Below are positions 1 to 7,853 of a stretch of 64,000 bases of DNA, in pieces; the first letter of the stretch is position 1; every line of letters begins with the position of its first letter. The notes beneath the pieces are model-generated. The model saw only the letters and a program-made list of their open reading frames with translations. It did no database searches and had not been told where the DNA came from. The position numbers were made by a program, and so were the translations under genes. The stretch comes from Clostridium_AM sp963780135 (lineage in GTDB: Bacteria; Bacillota; Clostridia; Clostridiales; Clostridiaceae). The stretch spans positions 62,001-126,000 of the forward strand of contig CAWAAR010000003.1 of assembly GCA_963780135.1 (NCBI GenBank), written 5' to 3'.

Positions 1-2
1 AT

Positions 3-368
3 TTTAATGGTGATTTACATATAATACCCAATGGTCTCATAACAAAAGTAACTAATCATTCAAGAGGTAATATAAGGATTATGGTAGATGTAGACGTGTC
101 TCAGGATGAAGATTTAGATAGAGCTATAAAAGTTATATCAGATTTATGTGACAGATTTAAGGAAGAGAATGAGTGCATTACAGAAGGACCAAAGGTATTA
201 GGTATATCTGCATTAAAAGAAGATAGAATTACTATAAGAGTTGCGGGTAAATCAAAACCTATGACTCAATGGGATGCAGAAATGAAGCTTAGAAAAGAAA
301 TAAGAGGAGTTTTAAATGACTCTAATATAACAGTACCATATACAAAAGTAAAGATAGTAAAGGAGTGA
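3..368 (+). CDS. MscS-family mechanosensitive channel, C-terminal part
   Basis: The last 121 residues of a small-conductance mechanosensitive channel; the gene begins outside the window. The open frame runs back to the window edge and starts with GDLHIIPNG followed by VTNHSRGNIR, the conserved core of the MscS beta domain just after the pore helix. The rest is the alpha/beta cytoplasmic domain. Such channels open under membrane tension and release solutes on osmotic downshock. It is followed after 4 nt by DUF951, a common clostridial arrangement next to rpsF. An ATG at 81 is internal and is not the start. Confidence 0.85.
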   Translation, partial: FNGDLHIIPNGLITKVTNHSRGNIRIMVDVDVSQDEDLDRAIKVISDLCDRFKEENECITEGPKVLGISALKEDRITIRVAGKSKPMTQWDAEMKLRKEIRGVLNDSNITVPYTKVKIVKE

Positions 369-372
369 TGAT

Positions 373-577
373 ATGGTGAAAAATTTTTGCCTTGGAGATG
401 TAGTTGAAATGAAAAAGGGACACCCGTGTGGTAGCAAACGCTTGGGAGATAATAAGGGTAGGAGCTGACATAAAAGTAAAGTGTTGTAATTGTAGTAGGA
501 TAGTAATGATTCCAAGAAGTAAATTTGAAAAAGATGTAAAAAAAATACTAAAACAAAATATTTCTGAAGAAAAATAG
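373..577 (+). CDS. DUF951 family protein (apparent +1 frameshift)
   Basis: Small conserved Firmicute protein of unknown function, about 67 residues when repaired. ATG at 373 follows AAGGAG at 359. The first 22 codons read MVKNFCLGDVVEMKKGHPCG, then the frame breaks and a stop appears at 466. Removing one T at 442-443 restores RWEIIRVGADIKVKCCNC and a continuous frame to TAG at 577. The span of 205 nt is one base over a multiple of three, which agrees with a single insertion. Cysteines in HPCG and KCCNC suggest a metal-binding knuckle (inference). Two essential neighbours show similar breaks, so a sequence error is more likely than a pseudogene. Confidence 0.75.
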
Positions 578-578
578 C

Positions 579-607
579 TTGATTTTTATAAAGATAAGTG
601 ATAGAAT
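579..607 (+). promoter_or_regulatory. Promoter of rpsF-ssb-rpsR
   Basis: TTGATT (579-584), 17 bp, TAGAAT (602-607). Transcription would begin near 613, exactly where the rpsF leader hairpin region starts. Confidence 0.6.
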
Positions 608-612
608 AATTA

Positions 613-650
613 GATGTAGTCCCTGCTGTGTAAAGCACAGCCGTTAGTCC
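613..650 (+). promoter_or_regulatory. Probable S6:S18 autoregulatory leader of rpsF
   Basis: A short structured leader lies between the promoter and the rpsF SD. GCTGTG (625-630) pairs with CACAGC (636-641) across a 5-nt loop, and the trinucleotide CCG follows at 641-643. Known rpsF leaders in Bacteria carry a hairpin with a conserved CCG that binds the S6:S18 dimer and represses translation. Position and CCG fit. I did not fold it against a covariance model. Confidence 0.5.
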
Positions 651-671
651 AAGGGGAGGAGGTGAAATCTA

Positions 672-959
672 ATGAGAAAATATGAAACTATATTCATATT
701 ACACCCATCATTAGACGAAGAAGCTGTTAAAGCTAACGTTGAAAAGTTTAAGGGCGTAATAGAAAATGGTGGAGGCGTAGTAGAAAACGTTGATGTTTGG
801 GGCAAGAGAAAACTTGCTTATGAAATAAACAAGATTGGCGAAGGATACTATACTTTAGTAAACTTCAGTGCTGATCCTGAATTACCAAAAGAGTTAGACA
901 GAGTATTCAGAATTACAGATACTGTTATAAGACACATAATAGTTAAGGATGAAAAATAG
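672..959 (+). CDS. rpsF: 30S ribosomal protein S6
   Basis: 95 residues, the usual length. Starts MRKYETIFILHPSLDEE, the typical S6 N-terminus, and contains the conserved DVWGKRKLAYEI stretch. S6 binds with S18 to the central domain of 16S rRNA in the small-subunit platform. A strong SD, GGGGAGGAGG, lies before ATG 672. First gene of the rpsF-ssb-rpsR operon, 13 nt before ssb. The upstream leader suggests feedback by S6:S18. Confidence 0.98.
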   Translation: MRKYETIFILHPSLDEEAVKANVEKFKGVIENGGGVVENVDVWGKRKLAYEINKIGEGYYTLVNFSADPELPKELDRVFRITDTVIRHIIVKDEK

Positions 960-972
960 GTGGTGTTTTTAT

Positions 973-1421
973 ATGAACAAAGTTGTTTTAATTGGAAGAT
1001 TAACCAAAGATCCTGAGTTGAAATTTACTCCGGGAAATGGTACAGCTGTTGCCACCTTTACTTTAGCCGTTGATAGAAGATTTTCTAAAGATGGTCAAAA
1101 GGAAGCCGATTTTATCCCTATAGTAGTATGGGGAAAACAAGCTGAATCTACAGCAAATTACATGAGCAAAGGTAAGCTTATGGGGGTTAGTGGTAGAATT
1201 CAAACTAGAAGCTATGATGCTAAAGACGGTACTAAAAGATACGTTACTGAAGTTGTTGCAGATGAAGTACAATTCCTTGAATGGGGAAGTGGAAATAAAT
1301 CTGGCAGCACCATCATTTAACGGAACATTCATCTGAAGAATTTGGAAACACTCAAAGCTTTAATGAAAAAGCCTATGGAGAGGATATAACTCCAGTTGAT
1401 GATGGAGATATTCCATTTTAA
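973..1421 (+). CDS. ssb: Single-stranded DNA-binding protein (frameshifted near its C-terminus)
   Basis: Coats single-stranded DNA in replication, repair and recombination. ATG 973 follows AGGTGGTG; an in-frame ATG at 949 lies inside rpsF and is rejected. The OB-fold is intact (MNKVVLIGRLTKDPELKFT, then VVWGKQAE). The frame then stops at 1320 after SGSTII. Downstream in another frame the sequence reads EEFGNTQSFNEKAYGEDI and ends DDGDIPF, TAA 1419-1421, which is the acidic SSB tip that recruits partner proteins. Two apparent single-base insertions, near 1301 and 1328, join the parts. The gene is essential, so I read these as sequencing or assembly errors. Confidence 0.9.
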
Positions 1422-1442
1422 AGGTAAGGAGGGATAAAGAAT

Positions 1443-1699
1443 ATGGCAAAGATAGAGAAGGCGGAAGAAGAAATTCTGGCAAAATGAGAAAAGCTAAAAG
1501 AAAAATTTGTGCTTTCTGTATGGATAAAGCTGAATCAATAGATTATAAAGATATAAATAAATTAAGAAAATATGTTACAGAAAGAGGTAAAATTCTTCCA
1601 AGAAGAATTTCCGGAAACTGTGCAAAACATCAGAGACAACTTACTGATGCTATAAAGAGAGCAAGAAACATAGCATTATTACCATTCACAACAGAATAG
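1443..1699 (+). CDS. rpsR: 30S ribosomal protein S18 (frameshifted near its start)
   Basis: S18 partners S6 in the 30S platform. A strong SD (AAGGAGGGATAAAG) precedes ATG 1443, but that frame stops at 1485 after about 14 codons. From about 1454 another frame reads REGGRRNSGKMRKAKRKICA and continues through FCMDKAESIDYKD to LPFTTE, a normal S18. Two extra bases, or one missing, near 1451-1453 explain the break. An ORF begun at the internal Met at 1484 would lack the basic N-terminus. Third frame break within 1.1 kb, and the gene is essential, so a sequence error is likely. The operon terminator follows. Confidence 0.92.
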
Positions 1700-1707
1700 T
1701 AAATTTA

Positions 1708-1743
1708 AGTGGAGAATTTTTTATTCTTCACTTTTTTATTTTT
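1708..1743 (+). terminator. Terminator of rpsF-ssb-rpsR
   Basis: AGTGGAGAAT (1708-1717) pairs with ATTCTTCACT (1723-1732) with one G-T pair, followed directly by a T-rich run. Confidence 0.8.
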
Positions 1744-1818
1744 TGTTTATTTATTTACCAAAATTGAGAATATTATTTACACTTTAAGGATATAAATCAG
1801 CGAAAATGATTTAATGAA

Positions 1819-1847
1819 TTACAAATTATGGAATTTACTGTTATAAT
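1819..1847 (+). promoter_or_regulatory. Promoter candidate
   Basis: TTACAA (1819-1824), exactly 17 bp, TATAAT (1842-1847). Points toward the MazG-like/gdpP/dnaB gene run. Confidence 0.5.
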
Positions 1848-2040
1848 TAAATTGGTAACTAAAACAGAATTAGGAAGGGGTATCCTAGGAGTAAATTGGA
1901 ACAAGTAAAGTATATATGAAATAAATAATTAAAACGTTTATTTATAAATATTAGATATATAAATAGAAATCAAATGTAAAAAACAATAGAATTACTTATT
2001 ATATAGTAATTTATTTAAATTATTATATAAATTAAGTTAA

Positions 2041-2064
2041 TTATACATAATGATTTATGTATAA
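2041..2064. repeat. Perfect inverted repeat upstream of the MazG-like gene
   Basis: TTATACATAA and TTATGTATAA, 10-bp perfect arms around a 4-nt spacer (TGAT), about 105 nt before the ATG. No T-run follows, so an operator or RNA hairpin is more likely than a terminator. Confidence 0.6.
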
Positions 2065-2167
2065 TAATAGTATGTATTAGTTAAAATTCTAAATAGACAA
2101 TGATTTATTGCATAAATGCACAAAAATAACTAAAATAGAATTATACACTTGAAAGGGATGGGGGTAA

Positions 2168-2485
2168 ATGAAAAGAGAAGACTTTAATATAATGTACAAT
2201 GTAAAGATAATAGAAGAATTAAAAGCAGATCTTTTATGTATAATCGGGGACTTGTTCAAAATACTTACTAAGGGTAGTAATGTAGCTCAAAATGCAATAT
2301 TAGATTGTATTTCAGGTGCAATAATAGTATTATACTTACTATCAGAAAGGCTAGGTTATTCACATACAGCTGTAGATGAAAATATGAGGAAAAAACTAAA
2401 AACAGGTATATTAGAAGAAGATAAAATAGAAAAGGAAGGTAAAGATTTAAGCAAATTGTACAGTCATTTAAAGGAAAGAGAGTAG
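2168..2485 (+). CDS. MazG-like family protein
   Basis: 105 residues. ATG 2168 follows the purine-rich SD GATGGGGG. The helical sequence with ELKADLLCIIGDLFKIL and a central LDCISGAIIVLYLL helix resembles the clostridial MazG-like family found beside DUF2232, gdpP, rplI, lonC and dnaB. True MazG enzymes are all-alpha NTP pyrophosphatases with an EExxE metal site; I see no clear copy of that motif, so activity is uncertain. Its stop lies 11 nt before the DUF2232 ATG, which suggests cotranscription. Family call from memory of this gene neighbourhood. Confidence 0.65.
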   Translation: MKREDFNIMYNVKIIEELKADLLCIIGDLFKILTKGSNVAQNAILDCISGAIIVLYLLSERLGYSHTAVDENMRKKLKTGILEEDKIEKEGKDLSKLYSHLKERE

Positions 2486-2496
2486 TGGAGGAAAAA

Positions 2497-3477
2497 ATGC
2501 AAAATAGAAGTTACAGTACAAAATCAATAGTAGAATCAGGACTAATATCAACATTAATTGTAGTAATTATGCTTGCTAACTTATACATTCCTATTTTTTC
2601 AACGATTGGAATGTTAATTGTACCCATTCCGGTGACAGTTCTTTACATAAGACATAATTATAAAGTTGCATTGGCAGCAACAGTAGTAAGTTCTACTATT
2701 ATAGCGATGATAAGTAATCCGTTAATTGCATTGCAAAGTTTAATTGTGCTTATCACTGTTGGAATGAGTTTAGGATATTGTATGAAGCATAAAAAATCAA
2801 ATAGTGTAACTTTAGTTGTATTAACTGTAATGTCTTCTATAGGGGTTGTGATGAGCTTAGTTATACTATCATATTTAGCTGGAAAACAAGGAATTATAGA
2901 ATTCATGGTAAAACAAATACAGGATTATCTAAGTATGACAAAACAAATATATATCAGCACAGGAGTAACTAAAGAACAAATGGCTTTATTAGACAGCCTG
3001 TCACAATTTACTAAGCCAGATATTGTATTCAAAAATATATTACTGATAGTATGTTTTACTGGGTTTATAGTAGCATGTTTAAGTTATTATGCAAGTAGAG
3101 TTATACTAAAAAAACTAAAATATGAAATACAAGAAATAAAGCCTCTTAGTTCTTTTTATGTTAATAGTAAAATAGCAGCACTAATAGCTGTTTTTATTTT
3201 AATAGGAACATTACTTAGTAAAAATAAAATACCCATAGGAGATTCTATAACAACTTTTGGATATGCTATTCTTCTGATTATGCTTTTGTTAAATGGATTG
3301 GGCCTTGCTTCTCATTATTTAAAAAATAAATTTAATATGTCGAGATTAATCACGAATTTAATATTAATATTTTCTGTTTTTTCTCAGCTGTATATGGTTT
3401 TCATTTATTTAGGACTTGCAGATATACTGTTTGATTTTAGAAAAATTGACCCAAATAGAAGGCCTAAAGTAGAATAA
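2497..3477 (+). CDS. DUF2232 integral membrane protein (YybS-like)
   Basis: 326 residues and strongly hydrophobic, with about eight predicted membrane segments (for example LISTLIVVIMLANLYIPIF and LIAVFILIGTLL). The fold resembles ECF S-component-like DUF2232 proteins encoded next to gdpP in Bacillus and Clostridium; the substrate is unknown. ATG 2497 is preferred because GGAGG lies at 2487-2491. A GTG at 2485 overlapping the previous stop is the alternative and adds four residues. It is 15 nt upstream of gdpP and probably in the same operon. Confidence 0.8.
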   Translation: MQNRSYSTKSIVESGLISTLIVVIMLANLYIPIFSTIGMLIVPIPVTVLYIRHNYKVALAATVVSSTIIAMISNPLIALQSLIVLITVGMSLGYCMKHKKSNSVTLVVLTVMSSIGVVMSLVILSYLAGKQGIIEFMVKQIQDYLSMTKQIYISTGVTKEQMALLDSLSQFTKPDIVFKNILLIVCFTGFIVACLSYYASRVILKKLKYEIQEIKPLSSFYVNSKIAALIAVFILIGTLLSKNKIPIGDSITTFGYAILLIMLLLNGLGLASHYLKNKFNMSRLITNLILIFSVFSQLYMVFIYLGLADILFDFRKIDPNRRPKVE

Positions 3478-3492
3478 CTGGGGGCTCGTTAA

Positions 3493-5478
3493 ATGGATAA
3501 AAAATACAATTATTTTATAACCAGTAATAAAGTATATATGGTTATAATAGCAGTACTCATTTCAGTACTTATAATTTATGGACATTTTTACATAGGAATA
3601 TTATTTATAAGTTTGTATGCAGTTCTTGTAGTATATAATACAAAAAATACTAAGACAAGACAAAGCGAGTGGAAAAAATTCATAGAAAATTTTTCATCAA
3701 AGCTAGATAATGCAACTAGAGATACTCTAGTAAAGATGCCATTTCCACTAATTATAATAGGCAAAAAAGGTGAAACTCTTTGGTACAATCAAAAATTTTC
3801 TTATATGTTTAAAAATGAAGATATATTAGGAAAGAATATTAGTAATATAATTAAAGAATTTAATTTAAGACAAATTTTAGATGGAAAAAGAAATGTAATT
3901 AAAAATGCTAAATTAAAAGAAAGATATTATGATATATACAGCAATGTGGTAGATATGTCGGAGGATTCAGAAGATAAAATAGTACTTTTGTATCTTTATG
4001 ATGTTACAGAGACCCTGAAAATACTTAAAGATATAGATTTAAATAAGTATACTATATTGCTTATAGAAGTGGATAATTTTGATGACGTAATAAAAACAAT
4101 TGAAGAAGCTAAAAGACCATTAATAATAGCAGAAATAGAAAGAACAATTAATAGCTATTCTCAAAGCTTAAATGCAATGATAAGAAAGTATGATGATAAT
4201 AAATATGTATTATGCGTTCAAGATAATTATATTGAAAAAGAGATGGAAAAAAAGTTCGAAATATTGGATAATATAAGAGAAATAAATATGGGAAACAAAT
4301 TAGCAGTGACTCTGAGTATAGGAGTTGGACGTATGGGAAAGTCTCCACTGCAAAATGAAAATTATGCAGTATCTGCTAAAGAACTAGCACTAGGCAGAGG
4401 TGGAGATCAAGCAGTAGTTAAAACTGGAGAAAAGCTATCTTTTTATGGAGGAAAAACAAAAGAGGTAGAAAAAAGGACTAAAGTTAGAGCTAGAGTTATA
4501 GCACATGCTCTTGTGGATTTGATAAATGCTAGTAGTAATGTTTTTATAATGGGTCATATAAATCCAGATATAGATTGCCTTGGTGCTGCTGTCGGAATTT
4601 ATAGTACAATAAATTTTTTAAAAAAAGATTGTTTTATAGTATTGGATGAAACTAACAATAGTATAAATCTTATTTTAGAAAAAATTAAAAGTGAAGAAGG
4701 ATATGAAAAGGTATTTATAGATAGTAGACAATGTATAGATAACGTTGAAGAGAATAGTTTGCTTATCCTTGTAGATGTACATAGTAGAGGATATGTTCAA
4801 AATGTAAATATAGTGGATGCTTTTGAAAAAATAGTTATAATAGATCATCATAGGAAGGCTACAGATTTTGTAGAAGGAGCACTTTTAAGTTATATAGAAC
4901 CATATGCATCTTCTACATCTGAATTGGTTACAGAAATGCTTCAGTACATGGTTGAAAAACCAAAAATAAAAATTATAGAGGCAGAGGCTCTTTTAGCAGG
5001 AATTTGTGTTGATACTAAAAACTTTTATTTTAAAACTGGTGTAAGAACTTTTGAAGCAGCTTCCTTTCTTAGGCGGTTAGGAGCAGACACCATAGATGTA
5101 AAAAAATTCTTTGCAGATGATTTAGACACTTATTTGAAAAGAGCCGAAATTATAAAGTCAGCCCAAATATTTAATAATATAGCAATAGCTGTATGTCCTA
5201 ATGGAATAGAAGATATTGTATTAGCTGCACAAGCTGCTGATGAACTACTAAATATTACAGGTATCCAAGCGTCTTTTGTTTTTGTTAAAATAAAAGATAG
5301 TGTAAATATTAGTGGAAGATCTTTAGGTGATATAAATGTGCAGATTATACTAGAATCTCTAGGAGGAGGAGGACATATGACTATGGCAGGAGCCAAAATC
5401 AAGTCAATCACAATTGATGAGGCTTTAGAAAAACTTAAAGATGCCATCGGCAAATACGTTATGGAAGGTGAAGAATAA
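3493..5478 (+). CDS. gdpP: Cyclic-di-AMP phosphodiesterase GdpP
   Basis: 661 residues with the full GdpP architecture. Two N-terminal membrane helices (about 13-50), a PAS-like domain (about 70-170), a degenerate GGDEF domain (about 180-310, no GGDEF signature), then DHH-DHHA1. The catalytic part shows MGHINPDIDCLGAA near 353-366, IIDHHR near 448-453 and GGGGHMTMAGA near 623-633, the metal and substrate residues of the family. It hydrolyses c-di-AMP to pApA and so affects cell-wall and potassium homeostasis. SD GGGGGCT precedes ATG 3493. The stop overlaps the rplI ATG by one base, indicating translational coupling. Confidence 0.95.
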   Translation: MDKKYNYFITSNKVYMVIIAVLISVLIIYGHFYIGILFISLYAVLVVYNTKNTKTRQSEWKKFIENFSSKLDNATRDTLVKMPFPLIIIGKKGETLWYNQKFSYMFKNEDILGKNISNIIKEFNLRQILDGKRNVIKNAKLKERYYDIYSNVVDMSEDSEDKIVLLYLYDVTETLKILKDIDLNKYTILLIEVDNFDDVIKTIEEAKRPLIIAEIERTINSYSQSLNAMIRKYDDNKYVLCVQDNYIEKEMEKKFEILDNIREINMGNKLAVTLSIGVGRMGKSPLQNENYAVSAKELALGRGGDQAVVKTGEKLSFYGGKTKEVEKRTKVRARVIAHALVDLINASSNVFIMGHINPDIDCLGAAVGIYSTINFLKKDCFIVLDETNNSINLILEKIKSEEGYEKVFIDSRQCIDNVEENSLLILVDVHSRGYVQNVNIVDAFEKIVIIDHHRKATDFVEGALLSYIEPYASSTSELVTEMLQYMVEKPKIKIIEAEALLAGICVDTKNFYFKTGVRTFEAASFLRRLGADTIDVKKFFADDLDTYLKRAEIIKSAQIFNNIAIAVCPNGIEDIVLAAQAADELLNITGIQASFVFVKIKDSVNISGRSLGDINVQIILESLGGGGHMTMAGAKIKSITIDEALEKLKDAIGKYVMEGEE

Positions 5479-5921
5479 TGAAAGTAATACTTTTAAAGGA
5501 TGTTAAAGCAGTAGGAAAGAAAGGGGACATAGTGAATGCTTCTGATGGATATGCAAGAAACTATTTAGTGCCAAAGGGACTTGCACAGGAGGCTACAGAT
5601 TCAAATCTTCATATTTTAAACAATAAGAAGGAAACTGAGAGAAGACAAAAACTTTCAGAAATAGAAGCAGCTCAAAAGTTGGCTGAAAGCATGAAGGGAA
5701 AAGAAATTAAGCTGTTAGTTAAAACAGGTGAAAATGGTAAATTATTTGGATCAATAACAGGAAAAGATATAGTGGATGAGTTAAATAAGAAATATAATCT
5801 AAAAGTTGATAAGAAAAAAATTGTAGTAGATAACATAAAACAAGTTGGAGCTTATGATGTAGAAGTAAAACTATATCCAGAAATTTCAACTAAGATAAAA
5901 GTTATTATAGCAGAAAAATAA
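5478..5921 (+). CDS. rplI: 50S ribosomal protein L9
   Basis: 147 residues, standard size. The N-terminus MKVILLKDVKAVGKKGDIV and the NYLVPKGLA stretch are the L9 rRNA-binding signature; a connecting helix and a C-terminal domain follow. L9 binds domain V of 23S rRNA near the L1 stalk. Its ATG overlaps the gdpP stop (TAATG), and lonC starts 12 nt downstream. The order gdpP-rplI-lonC-dnaB is typical of Clostridium. Confidence 0.98.
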   Translation: MKVILLKDVKAVGKKGDIVNASDGYARNYLVPKGLAQEATDSNLHILNNKKETERRQKLSEIEAAQKLAESMKGKEIKLLVKTGENGKLFGSITGKDIVDELNKKYNLKVDKKKIVVDNIKQVGAYDVEVKLYPEISTKIKVIIAEK

Positions 5922-5933
5922 GGGGGAAAATCT

Positions 5934-7850
5934 GTGAAATCAGAATTTGTGGATGATATAGAAGATGAACTTATAGGGAATGTACCAATGGACACGCAAA
6001 TAAATGTATTATATGAAATATTAAATAAGATAATGGATGAAGGTACTGTAAGAGCTAGGACAATAAAATATAAATTGCAAACTTATGTAAAAAGTGAAGA
6101 TAAGTTTAAAAAATTATATGCATTAAATAAAATAGTAAGTGATGGTAAAGGAATAGAAGTTGTGCCTAATGAGTCAAATGTATATGAAGTATTAGAAGAT
6201 ACAAACATTTGGATTTCAGAGTCTTTGGCAAAGAAATATATTAGAAGTAAAATTGAACAAGAAGTAGAAAAAAACCTTAATGAAAAGCAGGACAAATATT
6301 TAGATGAAGTTAGATTAGGAATTATAAAAAAACAAAAAGGACCAGAAAATGCAAAGACACTGAAGAAATATGCTCAACTTGAGGTTTTAGATTCTAATAA
6401 ATTAAGTAAAAATATACAAAGTCTTTTAAGGCCAGAATGTTTTTCTGAAATTGTAGGTCAGGAAAGGGCTATAAAATCTATATTAACAAAATTAGCATCA
6501 CCATACCCTCAGCACATTATTTTGTACGGTCCACCAGGTGTAGGTAAAACTACAGCTGCAAGACTTGCATTGGAGGAAGTTAAAAAACTAAAGTATACTC
6601 CATTCCAAGATGCTGCTCAGTTTGTAGAAGTTGATGGTACTACGTTAAGATGGGACCCTAGAGAAATAACTAATCCTTTACTAGGATCAGTACATGATCC
6701 TATATATCAAGGAACAAAAAGAGACTTGGCAGAAACAGGTATTCCAGAACCTAAACCAGGACTTGTTACAGATGCTCATGGTGGAATACTTTTTATTGAT
6801 GAAATCGGTGAGTTAGATGAAATGCTGCAAAATAAATTATTAAAGGTATTAGAAGATAAGAGAGTAGAGTTTTCATCTTCTTATTATGATCCAGATGATG
6901 AAAACACTCCTAAATATATAAAGTATCTTTTTGAAAATGGTGCACCAGCAGACTTCATATTAATAGGTGCAACAACTAGGGAACCTAATGAAATAAATCC
7001 AGCTTTAAGGTCTAGGTGCACAGAGGTATATTTTGAACCTTTAAGTTCAAGTGACATACAAAAAATAGTTGAAAATGCAGCTAAAAAAATTGATGTATGC
7101 ATAGAAGAGGGTGTAGCAGAAACTATAAGTAGATACACTATAGAAGGTAGAAAGGCTATTAATATACTTGCAGATGCGTATGGTTATGTTCTGTACAATG
7201 AAAAAGGAACTAGTTCAAGTTCAAAAGTTTTAATAAAAAATGAAGATTTAAAACAAGTTATAAGTATAAGCAGATTAGTACCTTTTGAAAGTGTAAAAAA
7301 TGAAGTGAAATATGAAATTGGACATATATATGGATTAGGGGTTAGTGGCTATATTGGATCTACCTTGGAAATCGAAACAGCTGTTTTCGAGGCAAAGGAA
7401 AAAGGAAAAGGTACAGTACGATTTAATGATACTGCAGGAAGTATGGCAAAAGATTCTGTATTTAATGCAGCATCTGTAATAAGAAAAATAACAGATAAAG
7501 ATTTAAGTGACTATGATATACATGTAAATGTAATAGGTGGAGGTAAAATAGATGGACCTTCTGCTGGAGCAGCGATTACAATATGTATTATAAGTGGGCT
7601 TTTAAATAAGCCATTAAGACAAGACATAGCTGTAACTGGAGAAATATCTTTAAGAGGTAAAGTAAAACCTGTTGGTGGTATATTTGAAAAAATCTATGGT
7701 GCAAGAAGAAAAGGTATAAAACTTGTAATCATGCCTGAAGATAACATAAAGGAAGCTCCTTTAGAACTTGAAGATATAGAAGTAAAAGCAGTGAAAAATA
7801 TAGAAGAATTAATAGAACTAGTTTTTGAAAGTAATTCTAAGGAGAGATAA
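5934..7850 (+). CDS. lonC: LonC-type ATP-dependent protease
   Basis: 638 residues. An N-terminal helical region (1-150) replaces the LonA substrate domain. The AAA+ module has Walker A GPPGVGKTT (near 199), Walker B ILFIDEIGELD (near 285) and a sensor arginine in ALRSRC. The C-terminal Lon protease domain has DGPSAGAAI with the catalytic serine near 543, and the partner lysine in VGGIFEKIYGARRKG. The arrangement fits the Lon-like LonC/LonB group of Firmicutes rather than LonA. GTG 5934 is chosen because AGGGGGA lies 8 nt upstream. It is 3 nt before dnaB. Confidence 0.9.
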   Translation: MKSEFVDDIEDELIGNVPMDTQINVLYEILNKIMDEGTVRARTIKYKLQTYVKSEDKFKKLYALNKIVSDGKGIEVVPNESNVYEVLEDTNIWISESLAKKYIRSKIEQEVEKNLNEKQDKYLDEVRLGIIKKQKGPENAKTLKKYAQLEVLDSNKLSKNIQSLLRPECFSEIVGQERAIKSILTKLASPYPQHIILYGPPGVGKTTAARLALEEVKKLKYTPFQDAAQFVEVDGTTLRWDPREITNPLLGSVHDPIYQGTKRDLAETGIPEPKPGLVTDAHGGILFIDEIGELDEMLQNKLLKVLEDKRVEFSSSYYDPDDENTPKYIKYLFENGAPADFILIGATTREPNEINPALRSRCTEVYFEPLSSSDIQKIVENAAKKIDVCIEEGVAETISRYTIEGRKAINILADAYGYVLYNEKGTSSSSKVLIKNEDLKQVISISRLVPFESVKNEVKYEIGHIYGLGVSGYIGSTLEIETAVFEAKEKGKGTVRFNDTAGSMAKDSVFNAASVIRKITDKDLSDYDIHVNVIGGGKIDGPSAGAAITICIISGLLNKPLRQDIAVTGEISLRGKVKPVGGIFEKIYGARRKGIKLVIMPEDNIKEAPLELEDIEVKAVKNIEELIELVFESNSKER

Positions 7851-7853
7851 TGG

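Larger units (their letters stand above)
1745..2167 (+). other. Long AT-rich intergenic region upstream of the MazG-like gene
   Basis: A 420-nt stretch without a credible ORF. It holds a good promoter at 1819-1847, a perfect inverted repeat at 2041-2064 and several weaker AT hairpins. If the promoter is used, the gene at 2168 would have a 5' UTR of about 310 nt. I recognise no known riboswitch in it. Confidence 0.5.

Noticed and set aside
949..972. Upstream ATG extending ssb into rpsF
   Set aside because: The extension has no family match and the good SD is at the ATG at 973.
1063..1332. Minus-strand ORF over ssb
   Set aside because: No SD or family motif; it is the shadow of the ssb coding frame.
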